Positions 1-6,583 of a DNA stretch of 64,000 nucleotides are shown piece by piece. The notes beneath the pieces were generated by a model. That model did not search any database. It saw only the letters and a list, made by a program, of their open reading frames with translations, and was not told the DNA's origin. This DNA comes from Scatomorpha sp964367935. GTDB taxonomy: Bacteria > Bacillota > Clostridia > Oscillospirales > Oscillospiraceae. A program made the position numbers and the translations under genes. The stretch is taken from the NCBI GenBank assembly GCA_964367935.1, contig CAYIYZ010000003.1, forward strand, positions 124,001 to 188,000, written 5' to 3'. How positions within the stretch are numbered: the first letter of the stretch is position 1; each line of letters begins with the position of its first letter.

Positions 1-382
1 TTTGTACCTTTGTCAGCCTGCTCTGCGCCGCCTTCGCTAGCTTTACGGAAAAATAGAATAGGCTCTTGCTTATAGGTCTCGACACCGTTATCACGCCGTA
101 GTCCTCCACCGCCGCACTTATCTCGTCATAGTACTCGCTCTTGACCAACAAGATGACCTGACATCGATTCGCAGAAGCTATATCTCGGGATAAACGTTCA
201 CCTGTCTCGTCTTGCAAAGGAGCATTGATGACAACAAGATCGAAATCTCGCTCGCCTAACATCCTCCTCGCTTCCGAACATGAGGAAACAGTGGATACTT
301 TTCTTACTGAAAACGAGCTCATTGTCTCCTCTACATATGCAGTTATGCGCTCAACACGTGAGACAATTAATACGCTTTCTAT
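1..382 (-). CDS. ANTAR-type response regulator (NasT-like), 3' end beyond the window
   Basis: Partial gene of about 127 visible codons running off the left edge. The translation begins ESVLIVSRVERITAYVEE, a receiver-domain first strand and helix, continues with FDLVVINAPLQDETGE around the phospho-acceptor region, then VILLVKSEYYDEISAAVEDYG and VITVSRPISK, which matches the pseudo-receiver domain of AmiR/NasT proteins. The C-terminal RNA-binding ANTAR domain would lie outside the window. ANTAR proteins bind RNA hairpins and prevent termination; in Clostridia a copy commonly sits beside glnA and the split gltB genes. It starts 22 bases after glnA on the same strand. There is a good GGAGGT site, but the codon at the expected start is ATA, not ATG (see findings); no ATG, GTG or TTG fits that frame and spacing. 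ANTAR assignment rests on the receiver sequence and context. Confidence 0.75.
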   Translation of the reverse strand, partial: MESVLIVSRVERITAYVEETMSSFSVRKVSTVSSCSEARRMLGERDFDLVVINAPLQDETGERLSRDIASANRCQVILLVKSEYYDEISAAVEDYGVITVSRPISKSLFYFSVKLAKAAQSRLTKVQ

Positions 383-404
383 ATCAAACCTCCACCTTCC
401 TCTT

Positions 405-1730
405 TTAATAGTAGTTGAAGTACCTCTTTGTGAAAAAGTCCGATTTATTGCTAGCACTCTCATAGGCTATAAGCTCTCTACGCTTTAATTGCAAGTATTT
501 ATGCGTAAAGTCCTCGCCCAACACTTCTTTTACAAAGTCTGACTTTTCCGTCTCTGCCAAAGCGCTCTCCATGCTCTCAGGCAACTTTATAAGTGCCTCT
601 GTGACCTCAGATGCCGCAGTATATAAGTCTACATCAACAGGTGCGGGCAATTTCAAGCCACGCTCTATACCATCAAGACCCGCAGATATAATAAGCGCAA
701 ACGCCAAAAAGGGATTTATGGTAGGATCGGGCGAACGTAGTTCCATACGCACCCTATCGCCCTCCGCATGAGGTATTCTGACAAACTGTGAACGATTATT
801 TCTCGACCACGACACATAAGCCGGTGCCGACATCTTTCCCAGTCGCTCATACGAGTTTGCAGTCGGATTTAAAAACAGTGTCATCTCCCTCGCTCGCTCC
901 ATTACGCCAGCCAAAAACATAGACGCCTTATCCTCACCGCCCTCGCCTATGCGCTCCACCAAACTCTTTCCTTTTTTAAATAAAGACATATTAATATGAA
1001 GCCCACTGCCGCTCTCATCCTTCAGGGGTTTCGGCATGAACGATGCAAACACTCCGTTTCGTGCCGCTATCGCCTTTACCACCGACTTAAATGTCATCAG
1101 ATTATCCGCACTGCTCAGCGGGTCACTGTACTTGAAGTCTATCTCGTTTTGACCGGGGCCGTTCTCATGATGCGAACTTTCGGGCATGAGACCCATTTCT
1201 TCTAAACTCAAGCAGACCTCACGACGTATATTCTCGCCCCTATCCAAAGGCGATATGTCAAAATACGAGCCCTTATCCAAGGTTTCATATGTGGGTTCTC
1301 CCTTATCGTCCGTATTGAAAAGATAAAACTCACACTCCACGCCTACATTGCAGCTAATGCCCATCTCGTCACCACGCTGCAGCACACGCCGTAACACAGC
1401 CCTGCCGTCGCCCGAAAAAGGCTTCTTATCAGGCGTCTTTATATCGCAGTAAAAGCGTACAACAGTGCCGGGGCCCGGTCGCCACGGTAATACTGTCAAT
1501 GTTGTGGGGTCAGGGAACAAAAGTAAGTCCGAGGACGCCACATCACTAAATCCGCTCACCGACGAAGCATCAAAGCTTACGCCCTGTAAAAAAGCTTGTT
1601 CCAAACGTGTCGCCATTATCGACATGTTCTTCTGCACACCCAAGGGATCGCAAAATCCGAGCTTGATGAATTTTACTTCATTCTCCCTCACAAATTCCAG
1701 TACCTCTTTTTCATTCGGCGTAAGTGCCAT
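405..1730 (-). CDS. glnA: Glutamine synthetase, type I
   Basis: Makes glutamine from glutamate, ammonia and ATP in the cytoplasm. The 441-residue length is that of the GSI-alpha class. Metal and substrate motifs are in order: GVECEFYLF (130-138) with the two metal-binding glutamates, ENGPGQNEID (189-198), GSGLHINMSL (241-250) with the catalytic-site histidine, NRSQFVRIP (312-320) and RMELRSPDP (328-336). No clear adenylylation tyrosine motif is visible near the C-terminus, as expected for Gram-positive enzymes. It is the penultimate gene of a minus-strand operon: three glutamate synthase pieces, glnA, ANTAR regulator, with only 14 bases between it and the GXGXG protein. The plus strand carries a second, unrelated glutamine synthetase (GSIII), so the cell has two. 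Regulation by the ANTAR regulator or the P-II domain is inferred from context only. Confidence 0.93.
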   Translation of the reverse strand: MALTPNEKEVLEFVRENEVKFIKLGFCDPLGVQKNMSIMATRLEQAFLQGVSFDASSVSGFSDVASSDLLLFPDPTTLTVLPWRPGPGTVVRFYCDIKTPDKKPFSGDGRAVLRRVLQRGDEMGISCNVGVECEFYLFNTDDKGEPTYETLDKGSYFDISPLDRGENIRREVCLSLEEMGLMPESSHHENGPGQNEIDFKYSDPLSSADNLMTFKSVVKAIAARNGVFASFMPKPLKDESGSGLHINMSLFKKGKSLVERIGEGGEDKASMFLAGVMERAREMTLFLNPTANSYERLGKMSAPAYVSWSRNNRSQFVRIPHAEGDRVRMELRSPDPTINPFLAFALIISAGLDGIERGLKLPAPVDVDLYTAASEVTEALIKLPESMESALAETEKSDFVKEVLGEDFTHKYLQLKRRELIAYESASNKSDFFTKRYFNYY

Positions 1731-1744
1731 AATAAGCCCCTCTC

Positions 1745-2464
1745 TCAGTTAAATGTATATAGCTGTTTATAAGGATTACTCTCGTTAGGAGTAAGTTTAT
1801 AAAAATTAGATTTCAATATATCTTCGGACTTCATACCGAAATATCCGCAATATTCCTCCACGAGTGCGCTAATCTCCTCTATATCCTCTTCACTCGCAAC
1901 CGAAGCAAGCACCTGCTCCGGCAGGCTCTGCGGCAAGCTCTCACTACGCATATAAATAGCGCCTCCATGCATACCCACACCCGTAAAATTGCCCACCGGC
2001 GCCTCCTCGCAGCCTATGCCAAGTATCACTATTTTACCGCCTGCTAAGTACTCGCCAGTAAAGCTCCCCGCCTTTCCGCCTATCACTATAGCCGGGCATT
2101 TATCCTTATACTGCTTCATATGTATGCCTATCCTATAACCTGCATCATCACGAACAAATATTTTACCGCCTCGCATAGCGTATCCTAAAGCGTCGCCGGC
2201 ACCGCCGTGTACCACTATCTTGCCGTCATTCATTGTATCCCCAACAGCATCTTGTACATTGCCACGTACCTCTATCTCAGCTCCATCCATATATGACGCC
2301 AGTGCATTTCCCGGCGTGCCCTCTATCAGTACACTTTTTTCCGACAGACCCGTACACATAAAGCGCTCACCAAAGCAGTTTACTACACTAACATTGCCCA
2401 CATATCCTTTTATTCTACTATTAAGCTCCCTAAATGTATAGTCCCTTGCATCAATTTTTAGCAT
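1745..2464 (-). CDS. Glutamate synthase GXGXG-domain subunit (GltB domain 3)
   Basis: Stand-alone C-terminal beta-helix domain of the large glutamate synthase subunit, the third of three separately encoded pieces. Repeated Gly-containing beta-helix turns are visible, for example GDTMNDGKIVVHGGAGDALG and YAMRGGKIFVRDDAGYRIG. In whole GltB this domain is structural and helps form the ammonia tunnel. I chose the ATG at 2464 (MLKIDARDYTF), giving 239 residues; an ATG four codons upstream (2476) is also possible and is the only one of the two immediately behind an AGGAAGGA site. The 161-base gap from the previous gene holds two hairpins and a small candidate ORF. The archaeal/clostridial split arrangement is well known; no NADPH-dependent small subunit (gltD) lies in the window, so the electron donor may be ferredoxin, which is inference. 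Confidence 0.88.
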   Translation of the reverse strand: MLKIDARDYTFRELNSRIKGYVGNVSVVNCFGERFMCTGLSEKSVLIEGTPGNALASYMDGAEIEVRGNVQDAVGDTMNDGKIVVHGGAGDALGYAMRGGKIFVRDDAGYRIGIHMKQYKDKCPAIVIGGKAGSFTGEYLAGGKIVILGIGCEEAPVGNFTGVGMHGGAIYMRSESLPQSLPEQVLASVASEEDIEEISALVEEYCGYFGMKSEDILKSNFYKLTPNESNPYKQLYTFN

Positions 2465-2466
2465 AT

Positions 2467-2601
2467 TTATGACCATTCCTTCCTGCTAAAGGCACAAAAC
2501 AACCACAAAACGGTCATAAATGTGCCATGTTTTTCGGTTGCCAGGCTCGCCTGACGAGAAAAACGGCTTTTTAATAGTTGAAATTTGAAATTTGCTTTCA
2601 A
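2467..2601 (-). CDS. Possible 44-codon leader ORF before the GXGXG gene
   Basis: A small ORF starts with TTG eight bases after a TTGGAGG ribosome-binding-like sequence and ends with TAA two bases before the ATG at 2464. It would encode a basic N-terminal part and a hydrophobic stretch (TFMTVLWLFCAF). It runs through both hairpins of this gap. The spacing would allow translational coupling to the GXGXG gene. I know no homologue, the composition is odd, and the Shine-Dalgarno match could be chance, so this is a candidate only. Confidence 0.22.
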   Translation of the reverse strand: MKANFKFQLLKSRFSRQASLATEKHGTFMTVLWLFCAFSRKEWS

Positions 2602-2606
2602 ATTTC
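2529..2606 (-). other. Two intergenic hairpins between glutamate synthase genes
   Basis: On the minus strand the first hairpin is GAAATTTG-aaag-CAAATTTC (2606 to 2587), a perfect 8-bp stem. The second pairs GTTTTTC with GAAAAAC (2564 to 2529) around a loop containing GGCGAGCCTGG. That loop resembles the conserved loop of repeat R1 (GGCGAGTTGCCTGG), missing three bases. Neither is followed by a T-run, so they look more like processing, stability or repeat structures than terminators. Confidence 0.4.
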
Positions 2607-2637
2607 TTTCCTCCAACCGCAAAATAACCTGCGTTTC

Positions 2638-4143
2638 TTATTCACCTGCGTGCTTTATGCCCAAGACCCTCAACTCAGCATCGCTAAGTCCTATACCTCT
2701 CAGCATCAGCCTATTGCCCCTCAAGGTCTCAATAGAGTTTATACCCATACCGCCCATGAGATCCTTTATCTCATGATTCCACGCCGTGAGCAAATTCACC
2801 AGACGCTTATACGCTACATCGGGATTGAGGCGCTTTGTCAACTCCTCTCGTTGTGTCGCTATACCCCAGTTGCACTTGCCGCCATGGCAACTGCGACACA
2901 GATGACAGCCCATAGCGAGCATGGCGCTCGTGCCTATATACACACAGTCTGCACCCAAAGCTATGGCCTTTACCACGTCAGCCGAGGAATGTATACTGCC
3001 GCCCGCTATTATACTGACCCTATCTCTGATGCCCTCCTCACGCAGACGTGTATCTACACTCGCAAGCGCTAGCTCTATAGGTATGCCCACATTGTCTCGT
3101 GTACGTGTCGGTGCAGCGCCCGTACCACCTCTAAAGCCGTCTATCGCTATGATGTCCGCTCCGCTTCTTGCTATACCACTTGCTATTGCCGTTACATTAT
3201 GTACCGCCGCTATCTTAACGATGATAGGCTTCTTATAGTCCGTGGCTTCTTTGAGTGAATACACAAGCTGACGTAAATCCTCTATAGAGTATATGTCATG
3301 GTGCGGTGCAGGCGATATCGCATCTGCGCCCTCGGGTATCATACGTGTACGTGATATATCTCCCACTATCTTTGCACCCGGTAAATGTCCGCCTATGCCG
3401 GGCTTTGAACCCTGACCCATCTTTATCTCTATCGCCGCTCCGCTATTTAAATATTCCTTATGCACACCGAAACGTCCTGACGCTACCTGCACTATCGTAT
3501 TTGAACCGTACTTATACAAATTTTCGTGCAGTCCGCCCTCGCCCGTATTGTACATTACACCTAGCTCCTCCGCCGCACGTGCCAAGCTCTCATGAGCATT
3601 ATAGCTCAGAGATCCGTAGCTCATAGCCGCAAACATTATGGGCATAGATAACTTCAAATGCGGCTCTAAGTCCGTTATTATCTTGCCGTTTTCGTCTCGC
3701 CTTATATCCTGAGGCTTCGAACCTAAGAACATCTTCGTCTCCATAGGCTCACGCAATGGATCTATCGAAGGGTTTGTCACTTGCGAGGCATTAAGCAGTA
3801 TTTTATCGAAATAGTTCGGGAAGCTATCGGGTGTACCCATGGATGAAAGTAGCACACCGCCTGAGGCTGACTGCTTCTTAATTTCATTTATCGTCTTTGC
3901 CTGCCAGTTAGCATTTTCCTTATACACGTTGTCTGTCTTTACTATCTTGAGCGCCCTCTTTGGACAGAAAGACACGCAGCGCTGACAGTTCACGCACTTT
4001 GCGTCGTCCTCCGCCATAAGTTTCTTATCTGCAATAAATGAATGTGCCTCATTTGCACATTGCTTCTCACATATGCGACAGTTAATACACTTATTATTAT
4101 TTCGAACTATCTCGTATTCGGGATATATAAAGTCAAGCATCAC
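2638..4143 (-). CDS. Glutamate synthase FMN/iron-sulfur subunit (GltB domain 2)
   Basis: Central synthase domain, which reduces 2-oxoglutarate with ammonia to glutamate on FMN. The N-terminus has two ferredoxin-type [4Fe-4S] motifs: cysteines 19/22/25/29 (CINCRICEKQC) and 50/53/56/60 (CVNCQRCVSFCP). The barrel follows, with NTGEGGLHENLYKYG, KMGQGSKPGIGGHLPG and the FMN-region sequence AIDGFRGGTGAAPT. A later cysteine cluster near 413-424 (CHLCRSCHGGKC) is the expected iron-sulfur site. The 501-residue length fits archaeal/clostridial enzymes of this split type. It begins with GTG at 4143, immediately followed by ATG; the GTGA overlaps the stop of the amidotransferase gene, which suggests coupled translation. 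The attached ferredoxin domain is typical when no GltD partner is used, consistent with none being encoded here. Confidence 0.92.
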   Translation of the reverse strand: MMLDFIYPEYEIVRNNNKCINCRICEKQCANEAHSFIADKKLMAEDDAKCVNCQRCVSFCPKRALKIVKTDNVYKENANWQAKTINEIKKQSASGGVLLSSMGTPDSFPNYFDKILLNASQVTNPSIDPLREPMETKMFLGSKPQDIRRDENGKIITDLEPHLKLSMPIMFAAMSYGSLSYNAHESLARAAEELGVMYNTGEGGLHENLYKYGSNTIVQVASGRFGVHKEYLNSGAAIEIKMGQGSKPGIGGHLPGAKIVGDISRTRMIPEGADAISPAPHHDIYSIEDLRQLVYSLKEATDYKKPIIVKIAAVHNVTAIASGIARSGADIIAIDGFRGGTGAAPTRTRDNVGIPIELALASVDTRLREEGIRDRVSIIAGGSIHSSADVVKAIALGADCVYIGTSAMLAMGCHLCRSCHGGKCNWGIATQREELTKRLNPDVAYKRLVNLLTAWNHEIKDLMGGMGINSIETLRGNRLMLRGIGLSDAELRVLGIKHAGE

Positions 4144-5234
4144 AGCGCCTCCTTTGAATTTAGTTCAACTATCACAGGCTCGCCGCCCTTAGGTGCCCAC
4201 ACCCTGTCCAAGTTCGGCTCTATTATCCTTATTGCCGCCTCCTCACTGGAGATGTACACCTTGTCGCCACATTCACCAACTACCATACTACGTAGCTTAG
4301 ACCTGTCGTTTAATGCCATAAGTCCGCCCTCATAGCCCACCAATATGGAAAACGGCCCCGTGATGAGTAAGGACGAATATACATTGCGTAAGTACTCATG
4401 CTCTGCACGTTTTTCCGCCGGCATATTCTCTATCGTCTGCCAAAACGGCGCTGACACCACCGCCGATATTTCCTTGAAGCTCAGACCTTTTTTACGATGT
4501 AAATAATCTATGATATACGTAATTACCTCTGTATCTGTCTGCAAACTGCAGTGGTAGCCGTACATCTCTATTGCACGCCTATTGGCGTCGTAGGAGCTAA
4601 TTTCCCCATTATGTACCACGGTATAATCAAGCAGTGAGAACGGGTGCGCTCCCCCCCACCAGCCGGGTGTATTCGTCGGGTAACGCCCGTGCGCTGTGAA
4701 GCAGTAACCCTCATAGTCCTCCAACTTATAGAACCTACCCACGTCCTCCGGAAACCCCATCGCCTTAAATACGCCCATGTTCTTGCCGGCCGACACCACA
4801 TACGCTCCGTCTATGCGCACATTTACTCGGAACATGCACTTTGCCACAAACTCACGCTCGTCGAGCTGACTGTCAGCTAACTTCGTTGGTAGAGGATGCA
4901 CAAAATAACGCCATATGAGCGGTTCGTCCGTGATCTCCTTTATCTTGCGTGTGGGGATCTTCGAGAGGTTTACTATATCAAAGTGACGCTCTAAAAACTC
5001 CTCACAGTCCTTTTTCGCACTCGTACTATCATAAAACACATGGAGTGCATAACATTCTTTATATTCAGGATATATGCCGTAGGCAGCGAAACCGCCCCCT
5101 AAACCATTAGACCTATCGTGCATCACCGCTATGGATTTAATTATATCCTCGCCGTTTGTCTTCTTGCCCGACTTATCAAACATACCCGATATCGCACAGC
5201 CGGACGGTATTCTTATTTCGCCTTCTCTAAGCAT
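4140..5234 (-). CDS. Glutamate synthase glutaminase subunit (GltB domain 1, class II amidotransferase)
   Basis: Class II glutamine amidotransferase that releases ammonia from glutamine for the synthase protein encoded next. I start it at ATG 5234, behind a strong AGGAGGT, giving 364 residues; the longer open frame upstream runs through the leader hairpin and is not coding. The catalytic cysteine is Cys13 in IPSGCAISG, so twelve residues must be removed to free it, which is usual for this split family. Further class II motifs are AHGRYPTNTPGWWGGAHPF and VVHNGEISSYDANRR. It is the first gene of the glt operon and overlaps the next gene by four bases. A 125-bp hairpin leader lies directly upstream. 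Confidence 0.9.
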   Translation of the reverse strand: MLREGEIRIPSGCAISGMFDKSGKKTNGEDIIKSIAVMHDRSNGLGGGFAAYGIYPEYKECYALHVFYDSTSAKKDCEEFLERHFDIVNLSKIPTRKIKEITDEPLIWRYFVHPLPTKLADSQLDEREFVAKCMFRVNVRIDGAYVVSAGKNMGVFKAMGFPEDVGRFYKLEDYEGYCFTAHGRYPTNTPGWWGGAHPFSLLDYTVVHNGEISSYDANRRAIEMYGYHCSLQTDTEVITYIIDYLHRKKGLSFKEISAVVSAPFWQTIENMPAEKRAEHEYLRNVYSSLLITGPFSILVGYEGGLMALNDRSKLRSMVVGECGDKVYISSEEAAIRIIEPNLDRVWAPKGGEPVIVELNSKEAL

Positions 5235-5255
5235 AGTTTTACCTCCTAAAAAGAT

Positions 5256-5380
5256 AAAGGCGCTCATCATATACGCAAGAAAAATATAAGGACTATTTGC
5301 CCTTAAAAATTTTGTAGAACGACTATCCCGCTTCGCACAGGAAACCGCCCAACTTCTTGCCATATATGATGAACGCCTTT
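5256..5380 (-). promoter_or_regulatory. Long-stem leader of the glt operon (possible attenuator)
   Basis: In the minus-strand transcript, 5380-5354 (starting AAAGGCGTTCATCATATATG) pairs with 5281-5256 (ending TATGATGAGCGCCTTT). This makes a stem of about 26 pairs with only G-U wobbles and one bulged base, enclosing 72 bases. The foot is followed by ATCTTTTTA and then the AGGAGGT of the first gene, so the helix could terminate transcription or hide the ribosome site. The 5' arm begins with CAAAGGCG about six bases after the predicted transcription start, as in the asnA leader on the other strand. An attenuator is the favoured reading; a small inverted-repeat mobile element (MITE) of 125 bp is the alternative. 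Confidence 0.55.
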
Positions 5381-5393
5381 GTTCATTGAAGAA

Positions 5394-5423
5394 AGTGTAC
5401 TATATAAATGCGAAGCTTGTCAA
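5394..5423 (-). promoter_or_regulatory. Probable sigma-A promoter of the glt operon
   Basis: On the minus strand TTGACA (5423-5418) is followed after 18 bases by TACACT (5399-5394). Transcription would begin near 5387, just before the hairpin leader. Its -35 box lies about 21 bp from the -35 box of the divergent asnA promoter, so a factor bound between them could act on both. Confidence 0.55.
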
Positions 5424-5444
5424 GAAAAAAGTTTTAAAAATATC

Positions 5445-5473
5445 TTGACAATAAATAAACGTAGTGCTATACT
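5445..5473 (+). promoter_or_regulatory. Sigma-A promoter of asnA-glnN
   Basis: TTGACA (5445-5450), a 17-base spacer, then TATACT (5468-5473). This is a near-perfect consensus promoter and predicts a start near 5480, ten bases before the leader hairpin. Confidence 0.8.
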
Positions 5474-5489
5474 TCACGACATAGACAGC

Positions 5490-5527
5490 AAAGGCGCTGT
5501 GGTCAAGAGACCACGGCGTCTTTTTTG
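5490..5527 (+). terminator. Leader hairpin with T-run before asnA (attenuator)
   Basis: AAGGCGCTGTGGTC (5491-5504) pairs with GACCACGGCGTCTT (5509-5522) across an AAGA loop, 14 pairs with two G-U, followed by TTTTTT. It has the form of an intrinsic terminator yet lies between the promoter and the asnA start, so it should act as an attenuator. The 5' foot CAAAGGCG is shared with the glt leader. The adjacent ANTAR regulator is a plausible antiterminator, but the loop does not show the A1/G4 hexaloop known for ANTAR targets, so this is inference. Confidence 0.7.
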
Positions 5528-5554
5528 TTATTTGATTAAGAAGGGACGATCACT

Positions 5555-6562
5555 ATGGGTAAGTACGATGGCATGAAGCCGTACACATCACAACTTTCAG
5601 TGTACGACACACAAAAGGCGATAGGCGCACTAAAGAGGATATTTGAGGATAATTTATCGTCTGCACTTAATTTAACGAGAGTTTCCGCTCCCCTTTTCGT
5701 GGAGCCTAATACAGGAATAAATGATGACTTAAACGGCACTGAGCGCCCTGTCGAGTTCGATATCATGGAGACTGGCACAAATGCGCAGATAGTACACTCT
5801 CTTGCAAAGTGGAAGAGAACAGCTCTTAAAAATTACAGTTTCCCCGTAGGCGAAGGCCTGTACACAGACATGAACGCAGTGAGGCGTGACGAGGTTATGG
5901 ATGCTCTGCACTCCATTTATGTCGATCAATGGGACTGGGAAAAAGTCATAGACATGAAAACTCGCACCGAGGCATACTTAAAGGAGACGGTAAAGGACAT
6001 AGTCGCTGCCATGTGCGACACCCAGGCGGCAGTCAAGGCTCTTTATCCCGCACTCAAAACCAAGCTCACTCGTGAGGTCAGCTTTGTCACCACGCAGGAA
6101 CTTGAGGACATGTACCCCGAGCTTGCACCGAAAGATCGTGAGACGGAGTATCTCAAGACGCACAAGACCGCTTTCATCATGCAGGTCGGTGATAAACTAA
6201 AATCGGGCGTGGCGCACGACGGCAGAGCTCCCGACTACGATGACTGGTCACTAAACGGTGATATCGTTTTTTACAACGAGCTTTTGGGCAGAGCCTTTGA
6301 AGTTAGCTCCATGGGCATACGTGTTGACGAGAAGGCGATGGACGAACAGCTCACAAAGGCAGGCTGTGACGACAGACGTACACTCACCTTCCACAAAGCC
6401 TTACTCGCAGGCGACATGCCCCTAACTATGGGCGGTGGTATAGGTCAGTCGAGACTTTGCATGTTATTGCTCGAGAAGGCACACATAGGCGAGGTACAGG
6501 TCTCAGTTTGGGATAAGGAAACGCTTGAGGCCTGCAAGTCACTCGGCATAGCTTTACTGTAA
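5555..6562 (+). CDS. asnA: Aspartate-ammonia ligase (asparagine synthetase A)
   Basis: Makes asparagine from aspartate, ammonia and ATP, giving AMP and pyrophosphate; related to class II aminoacyl-tRNA synthetases. The 335-residue length is that of AsnA. Recognisable segments are APLFVEPNTGINDDLNGTER (64-ish, substrate site), VEFDIMETGTNAQIVHSLAKW, YTDMNAVRRDE, IYVDQWDWEK, and near the C-terminus LTMGGGIGQSRLCMLLLEK, the class II motif 3 equivalent. ATG 5555 follows an AGAAGGGA site. It is the first gene of the plus-strand nitrogen operon, 21 bases before glnN, and is preceded by a consensus promoter and an attenuator-like hairpin. Its use of free ammonia fits the setting with Amt and two glutamine synthetases. 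Confidence 0.95.
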   Translation: MGKYDGMKPYTSQLSVYDTQKAIGALKRIFEDNLSSALNLTRVSAPLFVEPNTGINDDLNGTERPVEFDIMETGTNAQIVHSLAKWKRTALKNYSFPVGEGLYTDMNAVRRDEVMDALHSIYVDQWDWEKVIDMKTRTEAYLKETVKDIVAAMCDTQAAVKALYPALKTKLTREVSFVTTQELEDMYPELAPKDRETEYLKTHKTAFIMQVGDKLKSGVAHDGRAPDYDDWSLNGDIVFYNELLGRAFEVSSMGIRVDEKAMDEQLTKAGCDDRRTLTFHKALLAGDMPLTMGGGIGQSRLCMLLLEKAHIGEVQVSVWDKETLEACKSLGIALL

Positions 6563-6583
6563 GATTTTAAGGAGGATCAAGAA

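Noticed and set aside
5235..5363. 43-codon N-terminal extension of the glutaminase subunit
   Set aside because: It runs through the leader hairpin; ATG 5234 has a strong ribosome site and the family N-terminus.
5379..5576. 65-codon frame over the asnA promoter and leader
   Set aside because: It contains the -35, -10 and terminator-like hairpin, and runs into the asnA start out of frame.
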